Of a DNA stretch of 49,782 bases, positions 17,700-29,000 are shown piece after piece. Location of the stretch: assembly GCA_947447825.1 (NCBI GenBank), contig CANFLL010000022.1, positions 1 to 49,782 of the forward strand, given 5' to 3'. The notes beneath the pieces are model-generated. The model was given only the letters and a program-made list of their open reading frames with translations. It was not told the origin of the DNA and did no database searches. The stretch is from Chitinophagaceae bacterium. GTDB taxonomy: Bacteria; Bacteroidota; Bacteroidia; Chitinophagales; Chitinophagaceae. The translations under genes and the position numbers were made by a program. Every line of letters starts with the position of its first letter. Positions within the stretch are counted from its first letter, which is position 1.

Positions 17700-19397
17700 T
17701 TAGTTAGTTACAACAAGCGTAGTAGCCAACTTTGAAGTGCTACCGTTCAATTTAACGATGTAAGAACCTGCTTTTAGTAAAAAAACATTCAGATTAACTG
17801 ATTGAACATCGCTACCAGTTGATTGATAAGACTTACTGAAAACTTTTCTTCCTAATAAATCATAAATATCAATACTGTAAGTTCCTTTTTCTACACTAGC
17901 CAATTGTAAACTGTATTTACCATCACGCACTGGATTTGGATAACCCTTGATAGATAACCCAATTTTGCTTCCAGCAACAGTTACCACTTGACTGTAAGAG
18001 ATAACACCATCTTTTGCGATAGCTTTAACCCTGTAATAACTTGTTGCGGTTAGAGCCGAAGCATCTACATAGCTGTTTGAAAGAGAACTAACTGCTCCAA
18101 TAGCAGTGAAGCTTACTCCATCAAAGCTTTTTTCTATTTGATAACTGCTGATGTTACTAGCTGTAGCAACATTCCAATGAACTTCTACTTGAGAGGTACT
18201 TTTCTTGTTTGCACTTATTGAACTGAAAGAAATAGGAAGAGGAGTAGAAGCTACAACAGTTTGAAAGTCCGAGTTACCACTAGTATTTGTACCAACAGTG
18301 TATTTGTTATATGCTCTAGCCCTGAAATAATAAGTTGTACCATTTGTTAAACCTGTAACGTTAACAGAAGTTCCTTTTAAAACATCGTAACTATGATATC
18401 CTTTTACATACGAAGTGAAAGCAGTATCAGTAGCAACATCTAGTCTATATCCTGTGGCACCAGCAACTGCTTGCCAGCTAGCTTTAAACGATGAACTATC
18501 TACATTAGAAGCTGGATTACTAACTGGAACAGCAGGAATTGGATCGATCAATAGATTGGTAAATGAAAAAGTCTCAAATCCACCTGCAAATCTGATAGCT
18601 AGGTTTTGCAATGGAACTCCAGATGTTGATGAAGCAAGATTACTAATGCACTTTTTTGTACCTACCCAAACATCAAAACTATTGGCACCAACAGTTTGAA
18701 ATGAATTATCGGGAGCTTGATAAGGAAGTGGAGAACCTCCGTTATTAATTACCCAAGTAATAGTTTTAGCAGTGTTTAATGGGAAAGGGTAACTATTTTG
18801 TGATTGTCCAACAGGCAATGCATTCCAACCACCTCCTACACCGCTGATGCCTGCATAAGTAGTAATATTGAATTGAGAATTAACATTTGATGCTGCTGGG
18901 GCAGCCGTTCCACTTGTTGGAAAATTACTTCCCACATAAAATGTTAATGCCGATCCAGAACCCAAAGTAAGCGTGTCTAAACTTAAATCTATCTTAACAA
19001 TTAGGCTGGTAGGGTCTACAGTTGAAAGGGGAGTAGTTCTAGCTATTACACCATAATTACTGTAAGCTGTTTTTGTCCAAGTCAGTTTTGTACCATTACT
19101 AACTAATGTTTCTGCAGCAGTTTGTTGAGCATAATTAAACTGAGCATTCGTTGGATTAGCTTGATTAAAATAAACATTATCTGGTACTGTCCCAGCCCCA
19201 ACAAGAGAAAAAGTATCGGCACTATTAAACTGCTGTTGCATTAACTGAGCATTGGCAATACTACCTGTACCTATACAAAGTGAAACAGCCATTGCACAAA
19301 TTAGCTGCTTTTGTTTTGCATTTACACCCACCTTTTTAGATGCAACTGAATCATTCAAAAACCCGAACCTACTGAGTAACATTTTTTTCATTTTCAT
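17700..19397 (-). CDS. Secreted protein: shared N-terminal module, FN3 domain and T9SS sorting domain
   Basis: 565 aa. A long N-region precedes the hydrophobic signal (about 32-50, ending SIANAQ). The mature N-terminus starts LMQQQFNSAD and forms a ~240-residue beta-rich module ending FSFTNLLIDPIP, shared with the 3278-aa and 300-aa proteins nearby. A fibronectin type III domain follows (about 290-385, with SFKASWQAVAGATGYRLDVA), then a linker-like beta domain (ISSYQIEKSFDGVSF) and a T9SS type A sorting domain (KGYPNPVRDGKYSLQ to the end). No catalytic motif. Probably a surface or adhesive protein; function unknown. Transcribed away from the 83-aa gene and ended by the hairpin at 17509. Confidence 0.8.
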   Translation of the reverse strand: MKMKKMLLSRFGFLNDSVASKKVGVNAKQKQLICAMAVSLCIGTGSIANAQLMQQQFNSADTFSLVGAGTVPDNVYFNQANPTNAQFNYAQQTAAETLVSNGTKLTWTKTAYSNYGVIARTTPLSTVDPTSLIVKIDLSLDTLTLGSGSALTFYVGSNFPTSGTAAPAASNVNSQFNITTYAGISGVGGGWNALPVGQSQNSYPFPLNTAKTITWVINNGGSPLPYQAPDNSFQTVGANSFDVWVGTKKCISNLASSTSGVPLQNLAIRFAGGFETFSFTNLLIDPIPAVPVSNPASNVDSSSFKASWQAVAGATGYRLDVATDTAFTSYVKGYHSYDVLKGTSVNVTGLTNGTTYYFRARAYNKYTVGTNTSGNSDFQTVVASTPLPISFSSISANKKSTSQVEVHWNVATASNISSYQIEKSFDGVSFTAIGAVSSLSNSYVDASALTATSYYRVKAIAKDGVISYSQVVTVAGSKIGLSIKGYPNPVRDGKYSLQLASVEKGTYSIDIYDLLGRKVFSKSYQSTGSDVQSVNLNVFLLKAGSYIVKLNGSTSKLATTLVVTN

Positions 19398-19500
19398 ACT
19401 TTTAAATTTTCCGTTATTGTTAAAATATTTGTTTATGATATTATTTTGATGGAGGTTTAATCTTACATAATTAAAAGACGAACCCGCTTATTACTTGAAA

Positions 19501-19534
19501 ACCACTGCAAAAACAATAACGATTCTGCAGTGGT
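19501..19534 (-). terminator. Hairpin downstream of the 83-aa gene
   Basis: ACCACTGCA (19501-19509) pairs with TGCAGTGGT (19526-19534). On the minus strand a short TTTTC follows, so termination is plausible but the T-tract is weak. Confidence 0.5.
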
Positions 19535-19560
19535 ATCAGTAAATAAAGATGAGAAAGAAA

Positions 19561-19812
19561 TTAACTAGCGAGCCAACCCATTTTAAGTTTCTTAGTGGCA
19601 AAAGCAATTCCACTAGCTGCCAACATCAAACTCATTCCCCCATCAAAAGGCACTACAGGACTACCATCACCTGTTGGCCCATTGTTTGGAGACCCTGGAC
19701 CATTGATACCAGGATCATCAGCCGGACTTTGGGCATTTACAACTGTACTTAACCCAAAGCTGAACATAAGTGTAAATGCCATCAAACCCAGTGTTTTTTT
19801 TATTGTTATCAT
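19561..19812 (-). CDS. Small secreted protein with C-terminal PFDGG sorting-like tail
   Basis: 83 aa. Signal peptide MITIKKTLGLMAFTLMFSFG ending VVNAQ, a short Gly/Pro/Asn/Asp-rich linker, then VVPFDGGMSLMLAASGIAFA and a basic end (TKKLKMG). The order of a P-x-DGG motif, a hydrophobic stretch and Lys/Arg is what NCBI calls the PID-CTERM sorting signal in Bacteroidota, thought to be handled by an exosortase-like protease. The mature protein would be only ~35 residues. It sits between two T9SS cargo genes and has a 21-bp repeat array in its leader. No exosortase is in the window. Confidence 0.7.
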   Translation of the reverse strand: MITIKKTLGLMAFTLMFSFGLSTVVNAQSPADDPGINGPGSPNNGPTGDGSPVVPFDGGMSLMLAASGIAFATKKLKMGWLAS

Positions 19813-19873
19813 TTTATTTATTATTAAACGTGATTTTAATGATGCCCCATTTTAACTATTAGCAAAAAAGTGA

Positions 19874-19972
19874 CTTTAACCAATATCTTTCACCAGCTGA
19901 ACGAGTTCTTTCAAGAGCTGAATGACTTCTTTCAGGACCTAAAGGAGTTCTTTCAAGTGCTGAAAGAAAACA
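19874..19972. repeat. 21-bp tandem repeat array upstream of the 83-aa gene
   Basis: Units start at 19874 (degenerate), 19895, 19916, 19937 and 19958, exactly 21 bp apart. The consensus is close to AGCTGAAnGAnTTCTTTCA. Units contain the dyad CTGAA-8 nt-TTCAG. The plus strand could encode a short Leu/Phe heptad peptide (LNEFFQE, LNDFFQD, LKEFFQV) but lacks an ATG start. Confidence 0.75.
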
Positions 19973-20017
19973 ATTAAGTTTAGAACCACTAAAAGAAGAA
20001 CAATGATTAGTTAGAGT

Positions 20018-20049
20018 AGGGTTGACAACGCTTGCCTGTCATCAACCCT
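20018..20049 (-). terminator. Hairpin after the giant gene
   Basis: AGGGTTGA (20018-20025) pairs with TCAACCCT (20042-20049), just past the stop of the 3278-aa gene. No T-run follows on the minus strand, so its role as a terminator is uncertain. Confidence 0.4.
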
Positions 20050-20077
20050 TAGCTTCTAACCGCCACTCACAACAATA

Positions 20078-23000
20078 TTAGTTAACAGATAATTTTGATT
20101 GATGAACCAATTGTCCACTAACAGTTTCTCTGATAGTCACACCATAAGTTCCAGATACCAATGAACCATTTACAGTTATTGCATGACTACCATTTCCACC
20201 TACGTGGCTAATAGCAGCTTCTTGAACCTTTTGCCCTAGCACATTAGAAATAGTTACCGTGTATTTACCAGCAGCTACATTATCAAAGGCAATGTTCAAT
20301 ACTTTACCTCCTTTAAGTGGGTTCGGATAAAAAGTAATTGGTAATTCGTAATTCGTAATGGACACTTTAGCAACATTACTATAGCTAACTGTTCCAACTT
20401 CACTGATTGCTTTAACACGATAGTAAGAAGTGGCTGTTACGTTTTTATCCGTTGCACTATAAGAAGCAGATGCTGTATTTTTAGCAATAGCTTGACCAAT
20501 TTTAGTGAAACTTATCGCATCAGTAGATTTTTCTATTTCAAATCTTGAAACTCCTTTCTCGCCTACTGTGTTCCAGCTAATAGTAGCAATCTTGTTGTTT
20601 AGGCTTGCGCTTGCAACAACACTGTTTACAGCTAAAGTAGTTGGCTTAAATGCAATGCTAAACCTGCTAGAATATGAAGCTGCAATTGCACTGTCAACAG
20701 TAAAAGTGATGGTATCAATTCCAGCAGCAAGCGATTTTACAGTACCCTTATAATTATCCTGCAACACTGGAGAATAACCATTTGATGAATAGCTACTTGC
20801 ATCAACAATTAATTGATAGTTGTTTGCCGCAGGTTTAGTAATTACAATTGGCAACACATCGGAAGCAGTAGCTGGCAATCTACCATCAATGCTTAAGTTT
20901 TTACCCTTGTCTGAGATGTATAGATTATCGTTTGCATTACCAAACTTGATAGCATCCTGAGGACCATAAGCTGCATTACCAAAGCTTGGGTTAAATGCGA
21001 TAGCAACACCATCAACACGGCTATAACTATTAGCAGTAGTATTAAATTTATGAATACTTACATAAATCTTACTCAATGGTGCAGTTGTTCCAAAAACAGC
21101 AGTTTTTGTAGAGCTTACTGCTTTAGTTGCTTCAGTGAACTTAACAACTGGACTTGTGCTGCTGAAATTTTGTACAAACACAGCCTGACCTGGTTGAATG
21201 TAACCAGTAGGAACGTGTGTATTGCTAGAACCAGTTGCAGAGAATCCAGATAATGCATTGTAAGCTAAGTAAGTACCTGTTGCAGAATAAGTAGGGTCTA
21301 AATACCAGAAACTACCGTTGATACCTGTTGAATTTCCGAACACAGTACTGGTATTAGAAGCACTTGATGGTGTTCCATCTCCCCACAATACAGGACTCAC
21401 ATACGGATTTGCAACTACACTGAATGCTGATGTAGAACTTCCACTCAAAGCAGCAGCACTTGAAGAAATACTTGAACCATCAGAAGTAGTACCAGAAGCA
21501 TTGGTCATATTATAAGTAACAGTACCAGTTATCAATTTACCACCAACAGAACGAAGTACAGTAGGATTAACCATTAGCAAACCGTAATTATAGATATTTG
21601 ATATTGGCGTAGTCGCTAAATTAAAGCTTCTGTCACCTCTCACTAAAACTCTGTATCCTACAAATGGATCAAGTGTAACCTTTGTATTAGCAATTGCAGT
21701 GAAGGTTGGAAAGCTATAAGTGAAGGCAGAATTAATACCATTTAAACTATAATCTAACCCACTTGCATTAGGCATTGGTTGGTTAGTATAATCTGCTTTA
21801 TTTGCATCAGTAGCACTTGCACCAGTAATAAAGATTCCCTTACCACTTGTAAAGTTTCCACCTTCTTGCCAGTTATTATAGATAGTACCCACACCAGACA
21901 ATTGAGAAGCCATATCACGATAAGCACGGAAACCAGCAGGAATATAACGTTCAACAGTTACAGTTCCAGAAATTGAACCATTATTACCTCCTGTTTTATA
22001 AGGTGCAAACGTTCCTGTATTTGCAATGCTTGTCGATTTAAAAGTAAGATTACCGTTGGTAGTTAACAATCCACTTTGAAGAGTAAGAACACCAGCAACT
22101 CCAAAATTATTTGAACCACTTTGAATAGTTACCCCATTGCTATTATTAATGGTGACATTGCTTACATTACCTGTTCCACTAATAGACTGAGCAGTAGTAC
22201 CTGCAAAAGTTATCGTTCCAGAACCAGTGATGGTGCCGTTATTTACCAAAGCACCATAAATGGTAAGTGGCGCATTTAGTGTATATGTAACACCTGCATT
22301 AACTGTTAAACCAGCACATGCAGAGAATGTGCCATTTACACTACCACTATTTAGGTTAGCCGCAATTACACCACTCTGACTAGCATCAGGTGTAGTTGCA
22401 CTCCAACTAGTACCATTCCAAGTAGTTGTTGAAGAAGGGGTAATAGAATTAGAAACGATAGTAGATCCAGTTCCCGCAGCATTACGAGCAGCCACTGAGA
22501 ATGTGTAAGCTACCCCATTTGTTAAACCAGTAAATGTATATGGATTAGCTGTAATTCCAGTTCTTACAATACTGCTACCACTTGCAGGAATAGCTGTAAT
22601 GGTGTAATCAATTACAGCAGTACCAGCATTAGCTGTAGGAGCGGAATAGCTAATAGCCGCTTGTGCATTATCATCAACCGCTGTTGCACTTGTTGGAGGA
22701 TTAGGAACAATATTCAATTTCGCAAATGTGAAAAATCTGTTTGTTCCAATATTGCTAGAAGCTGTAACTCCATTTGTACCTACTGTACCAGAAAGACTTG
22801 CATAAGCACCAGTAAGGGTTGCACTACCAGCAACAGTATTAAGTGGACTGATTGCAGATTGTTGTGTTGCACTGATACCTGCATTAGTAAAATTACCAGT
22901 GGTTACTAATTGCCAGTATTCAGTTGACCCTAAAGAAATAACGGTAGAATTATCAACCGTTCCACCTGTAGTTCCTACAACAGCTACTACTTGTGCAGTT

Positions 23001-26000
23001 ACTGCACCTGTTCCAGTTGTTGGATTTACTAAACTAAATGGAAGAAACGTAGAAGCATTACCAACAGGGAAAACATAAGTTGACCCAGCAGCCAAATTAG
23101 CAGGTAATGACCATTTTACTGGACCATTAATAAAGGCGGTTGTGCTACCACCACTAATTGCTGTTGTTGCTGTATTGGTAATTGAAAGTAAATTAGAAGA
23201 CGTCGTTGTGACCTTACCACTTGTCAACGTGATAGAAGCCGCAGTAACATTACTTCCTAATGCTACACCAGCAGCATTGTTAACGGTAAGATTTATCCCA
23301 ACTGAACTTGCAGAAAGAACACCAGTTGCTCCAAAGTTTATATTTTGAGCACTCGTACCATTCAATATTATTGATGCAGTTGGTGTGGCTATTCCTGTAG
23401 ATGCCTTAATTGTAGAGGTTGCAGAAGCAGTTAAATCACCACCAACATATAACTGACCAATAGCTCCCGCAATTGCTGCAGAACGATTAATGTAGAAAGT
23501 TGAACTATTGTTCAAAGTAAAGTCACCATTAACTGTTAATGACCTTATACCTGCATTATTAGTGCTACCTTGTTGATACACTATTTGTACTGTTCCACCA
23601 TTTTGAACATAATTACCAACGGTTAGCCCAAAAGTACCAGAAGCTAATAATGTAAGAGAATCAGTACCGGTGCTTGAAACTGTCAACGTTCCTGTAATAG
23701 CAGTAGGAGCAGCACTGAATTGAATAAGAGAGCTTTGATTAGTACAATTCCATGTTAGGTTATTGAAAGATTGCCCTAAACCAGCAGGAGATGAATTAGT
23801 AGCTCCTGTAATATTTACTGTAGAAGCACCACTAGATGTCCAATTGGCTGTTGGAATTGTTCCTCCTGTAATGCCATGTTTATAAGTTGCACCATTTGTA
23901 AAGAACAAATTGGCAGCAGAAGCACCAGAAATAGTACCAGCATTATTAGCTAATAAAGCATCACTACCACTAATAGTATTTGAAATACCTACAGTGAATA
24001 TACCAGCATTAATATTGTAGATACCATTTACTGTTACTGTTGCGCCAGTTGCATTAATACTTGTATTGGTAGATTGAGTCAAAGAAGATGTAGCATCAAC
24101 TGACAAACTTGTACTGATTGCAATAATTGCAGCAGAACTATTTGCTAAAGTTACATTAGCTCCATTCTTCAATATAATCTGATCGTCAGATTCAGCAGGT
24201 ACAGCAGTAAATGCTACTGTAGAGCCATCGAATGTTAGAATATCAGAAGATTGAGGTGAAGTTCTACTAGGTGTCCAGTTTGAAGCAGTTGCCCAGTTGT
24301 TATCGCTTGCACTTCCATTCCAAGAATATTTTAATGATCCTGGATTAACTAATGCAAAATATATGGCTGAACCAGCAGGAACTGCACTTGTACTTGTCAA
24401 TGTTGGATATGAAACAGTGCCACCAAGATCTGCGTATGTACCTGATTGTGTTGTTGAATAAGCCACTGAGTTGTCTTGTTTAGCAGCAGCCAAAGCACTA
24501 GTAAGCTTTACCGAGCCAGCACCATTAAAACTACCTGTTGCAATTAAACTCCAAAATTCACTTTTATTCAAAGCAGTTAATGAACCAGGATCTCCTCCAC
24601 AATCAGAATTATTAGCCGTAACAGTAATAACTGATGAAGAAGCTCCAACAGTGGGACTAGTAAGTACTAAACCATAGAAATTACCACCAGCACCAATTGG
24701 GAAATTCTTTGCACCAGCAGTATTATAATTTGAAGGAAGACTTAAAGCCAATGGCCCATTGATGTATGAAGTGATACTTCCTACAGGTAAAGTTGCAGCA
24801 CTACCTGCTGTTAAAATGTTTGTAGAAGTAGTTGTTAATGCACCAGAAGTAAGGGAAAGAGTACCCGTTAAAGTAATTGGCGTATTCAAGGTTACACCTG
24901 CACTGTTATTAATAGTTAAGTTACTGAATGTATTGTTGGTAAAAGTAGAAGCCGCAATTGTTTGTGCAACAGAACCATTAAAAACTACAACTGAACTACT
25001 GTTTGTTGTGGCATCAATCAAACCGCTACCAGCAGTTATCGAACCTTTTAATGTTAATGTATTAGCACCAACAGACAATGTTCCACTTGTAAGTGTAAGC
25101 GTACCAGGAATTGAAAGGTTGCTTAATACAGTTGCTCCAGAACTATTGCTAACATTAATTCCTACAACAGATAATACAGAAGTACCAGCAGTTATTGTTT
25201 GTACTCCACTTGTTCCACTTAAAATGATTGTACCAGTAGAGCTATTGGCTGTTGAACTTGTTATTGTTCCAGCAGCTGCACTAAAATTTCCTTTTACAAT
25301 CAACTGTGCTGTAGAGGCAACACCAGGATTATTGGATAGAATATAAGAAGAAGTTCCTATTGAATTATCAATAGAGAAATTACCTGTAACAGTAACTGCC
25401 CTTATACCTGCAGAGCCTTGACCATTAACCCCATAAACAGTCCCCCCGTGTTGAACATAGTTTGCCACAGTTTGCCCTGCTGAAGAAAACATCATTTGTA
25501 AAAAGCTAGACCCAGTATTATTAACTGTAAACGTTCCATTAATTACTGGAGTAGCTCCAAGAGTTGAACCAACACTTTGACCGGCATTCTGCCAAGTAAG
25601 ATTATAGAATGTTTGTCCAAAACCAGTAGGAAACGTAGAAGTGGTACCTGTAACCTTAACCGTTGAAGCTCCGCTTGAAGTCCAAGAAGCAGTTGGGATG
25701 GTACCAGCATTTACATTATGGGTATATGTTCCACTATTTGTAAAGAATAAGGATGAAGCACTAATACCAGAAAGTGTACCACCATTATTTGACAAATTAG
25801 CAGAAGAACCGCTTACTGTGATAGTTCCTGTTCCAGCAATAGCTAATGTGCCACCTGTGTTCACATTAAGTGTACCACTAATAGTAGCAGGAGATTGATC
25901 GCCCACGGTAAATGTTCCTGCATTAATGGTGATAGTACCACTACTTGTAACAACTCCTGTTGTAGATAATATATTAGCGTTTGTTGATTGCGTTAGGGTT

Positions 26001-29000
26001 GATGTGGCATCCACAGTTAAGTTACCTGTAAATGTCAACGTTGCAGAAGAACCACTAGCAAATGTTACACTAGCACCATTTTTAATGGTAATGTCATCGT
26101 CTGATTCAGTTGGTAATGAAGTAAAAGTTATAGTTGAACCATCAAATACTAACACATCAGAAGCCGCAGGGGTTGTTCTTGTTGGATTCCAGTTAGTAGC
26201 CGTTGCCCAGTTATTATCGCTTGCAGTACCTGTCCAAGTGTAACTTAAAGCACCAGGATTTTGCAATGCAAAGAATAAAGTAGCTCCCGCAGGTACAGCA
26301 CTTGTACTTGTTAAAGCAGGATAAGCAACTGTTGCACCTAATGATGTGTATGCACCAGTTTGGGTAGTTGAATAAGCTACTGCATTATCTTGTTTTGCAG
26401 AAGATGAAGCACTGGAAAGTTTTACAGAAGCTGCTCCATTAAAATTACCAGTTGCTGTCAAACTCCAATATTCAGTTGCATTCAAAGCCAAAGGTGCTGT
26501 AACAGACCCACCTGAGCTAGTATTAAACGCTGTTACTGAGATTACAGAAGCAGATGCACCAACAGTAGGATTAGTTAATACAACCCCATAATATCCACTA
26601 GCTCCAACAGGGAAGTTCTTAGCACCAGCAGTACTATAATTTGCTGGAAGACTCCAAGCAAATGGTCCGTTTATATAAGAAGATGAACTTCCCACAGGCA
26701 CGGTAGCTGAACTACTAGCTGTTAAAATATTAGTTGAAGTTGTTGATAAAACACCTGATGTTAGGGTTAAAGTGCCAGTCAATGAAAGTGGTGTATTTAA
26801 AGTTACACCTGTACTATTATTGATTGTTAGGTTACTAACTGTTGCACTTGTGAAAGTAGAAGCAGCAATGCTTTGAGCAGCAGACCCATTATAAGCCACC
26901 GCTGAACTTGCATTTGTAGTGGCATCGATCAAACCAGATCCCACAGAAACTGCACCTTTTACAGTTAAGGTATTAGCACCAACTGATAAAGTACCACTAG
27001 TTAATGTTAGCGTTCCAGGAACTGTTAAGCTACTAGATAAAGAGACTCCTGCCGTGTTGCTAACCGTTACACCTACAACGTTTAATACTGCAGAAGAACC
27101 AACATTAACAGTTTGCGCACCACCAGTACCATTGAATCTGATTTCACCAGTTGAACTATTTAAAGTAGAAGTAGTAATTGATGCACCAGAAGCAACACTA
27201 AAATTACCAGCAACAAACAATTGTGCAGTAGAAGTAACGTTTGGTGCATTTGAAAGTGTATAAGTAGAAGTTGAAACTGTATTATCAATTGTGAAACTTC
27301 CTGTTACGGTAACAGTTCTAGCACCTGCTGATCCTTGCCCGCTAACACCAAAAACAGACCCACCATGTTGAACATAGTTGGCAATTGTTTGACCTGGTGA
27401 AGAAGAAATAATTTGCAGTGTACTTGAACCAGTATTATTAACTGTTAAAGTTCCACTAGCATTCATTGTTGGAGATGCCCCAGAAGCTCCAAGAGTAACT
27501 GCTCCTGTTTGACTAGCACATGTCCATGTGATGTTATAGAAAGTCTGATTTAAATTGGTTGGAACAGTTGTAGTAACCCCAGTAATTAATACTGTTGAAG
27601 CACCACTTGAAGCCCAAGTACCCGTAGGTATTGAACCGGCATTAATATTATGATTATAAGTTGCTCCACTAACAAACAATAAATTAGCAGCTACACCACC
27701 TGTACTAATTGTACCACCACCATTTCTGAGGATAGCAGTGCTACCACTTACTGTTGTAACACCAGTTGTGGTGTATGTTCCAGCATTAACATTAAATACC
27801 CCATTAAGGGTTGTTGTTGCACCAGAACTTAAAGTGATACTCGTATTAGTAGATTCTGTAAGTGTAGAGGTTGCATCTACAGAAAGACTATTAGTAATAG
27901 TTAAGGCTGCCGATGCACCACTCGCTAACGTAACATTGGCTCCATTTTGAATTAACAATTGAGCAAATGATTGTGTACTTGGTAATGTAGTTAACGAAGG
28001 ACTTGCCACTGTTGATCCATTAAAAATCAAAACATCTGTAGAAGCAGGGGTAGATCTGGATGGACTCCAGTTGCCAGCCGTAGACCAGTTATTGTCTCCA
28101 GCACCACCTGTCCAAGTGTAAGAAGTAAACACTGTAAGCGAAAATGCAGCAGTTGCAGTGCAACCAGAAGAAGCTAATGACCCAGTTAAAGTACCTGTAT
28201 AGTTTCCGGCGGCAACTCCATTAGGAATGGCAATAGCCAAATTGCCAGAATTTGCAAAAGCATTGGATGTGGATGAAACATTACTAAATCCTGCTGTAAT
28301 AGCACCTGCACCGTAAGTAATAGAATATCCATCAGGACTATTAAAAGAGGAATAAGCCAAGTTAGTACTTGTAGTGCCCAAACTAACTGCAGGAGAATTA
28401 GTCACACTTAGGGTTATTCCCGTTTGTGCAGGAAGTGTTGTGGTATTGTTGCTTCCTAAGATCATACCCGTAGAACCGATAGAAATGCCTAGGATAGCCA
28501 AAGAGTAACCTGCTGTAGAGGTTGGAAGTGTAAACGTAGCATTCCCTGAAGCATCCGTAACAACTGAGACAAAAGAGGTAGAACCTGCATTTATTTTATA
28601 AGTTATTACATTGGTAGTACTTGGTACTAACCCATTCAAAATGACCGTATTTCCAGTACAACCATTCGTTACAGAAGTTATCCCACCATAAGTAGGAACA
28701 ACAGAAGAGTTTCCGCTAATATTTGTGGCAACTGTTGCTGCATTAGCAGTTCTCACACGATAGTAATAAGTAGTACCGGAAGTTAAACCAGACACTGCTT
28801 GATTTGTACTACCAGCAGAAACAGTTAAATTATTATATCCAGAAACAAAAGAAGAAAAAGTAGAACTAGATGAAACATCAAATCGATAACTGGTTGTTAC
28901 ACCTGTTGTACCAGAAACAGCACCCCAATTGGCATTAAAACCTGTAGGTGCACCATTAGTTCCGGCAAATGTATTTGGATTGGTAAAAGTAGGTGCAGTA

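Noticed and set aside
19865-19975. A 35-aa heptad peptide on the plus strand of the 21-bp array
   Set aside because: It needs a GTG start with no ribosome site and runs opposite the promoter region of the 83-aa gene; too weak to call.
23142-27950. Several plus-strand ORFs of 68-195 aa opposite the giant gene
   Set aside because: They are antisense shadows of a Ser/Thr/Gly/Ala-rich coding sequence, where stop codons are rare on the other strand; their Val/Pro/Thr-rich products match no family.
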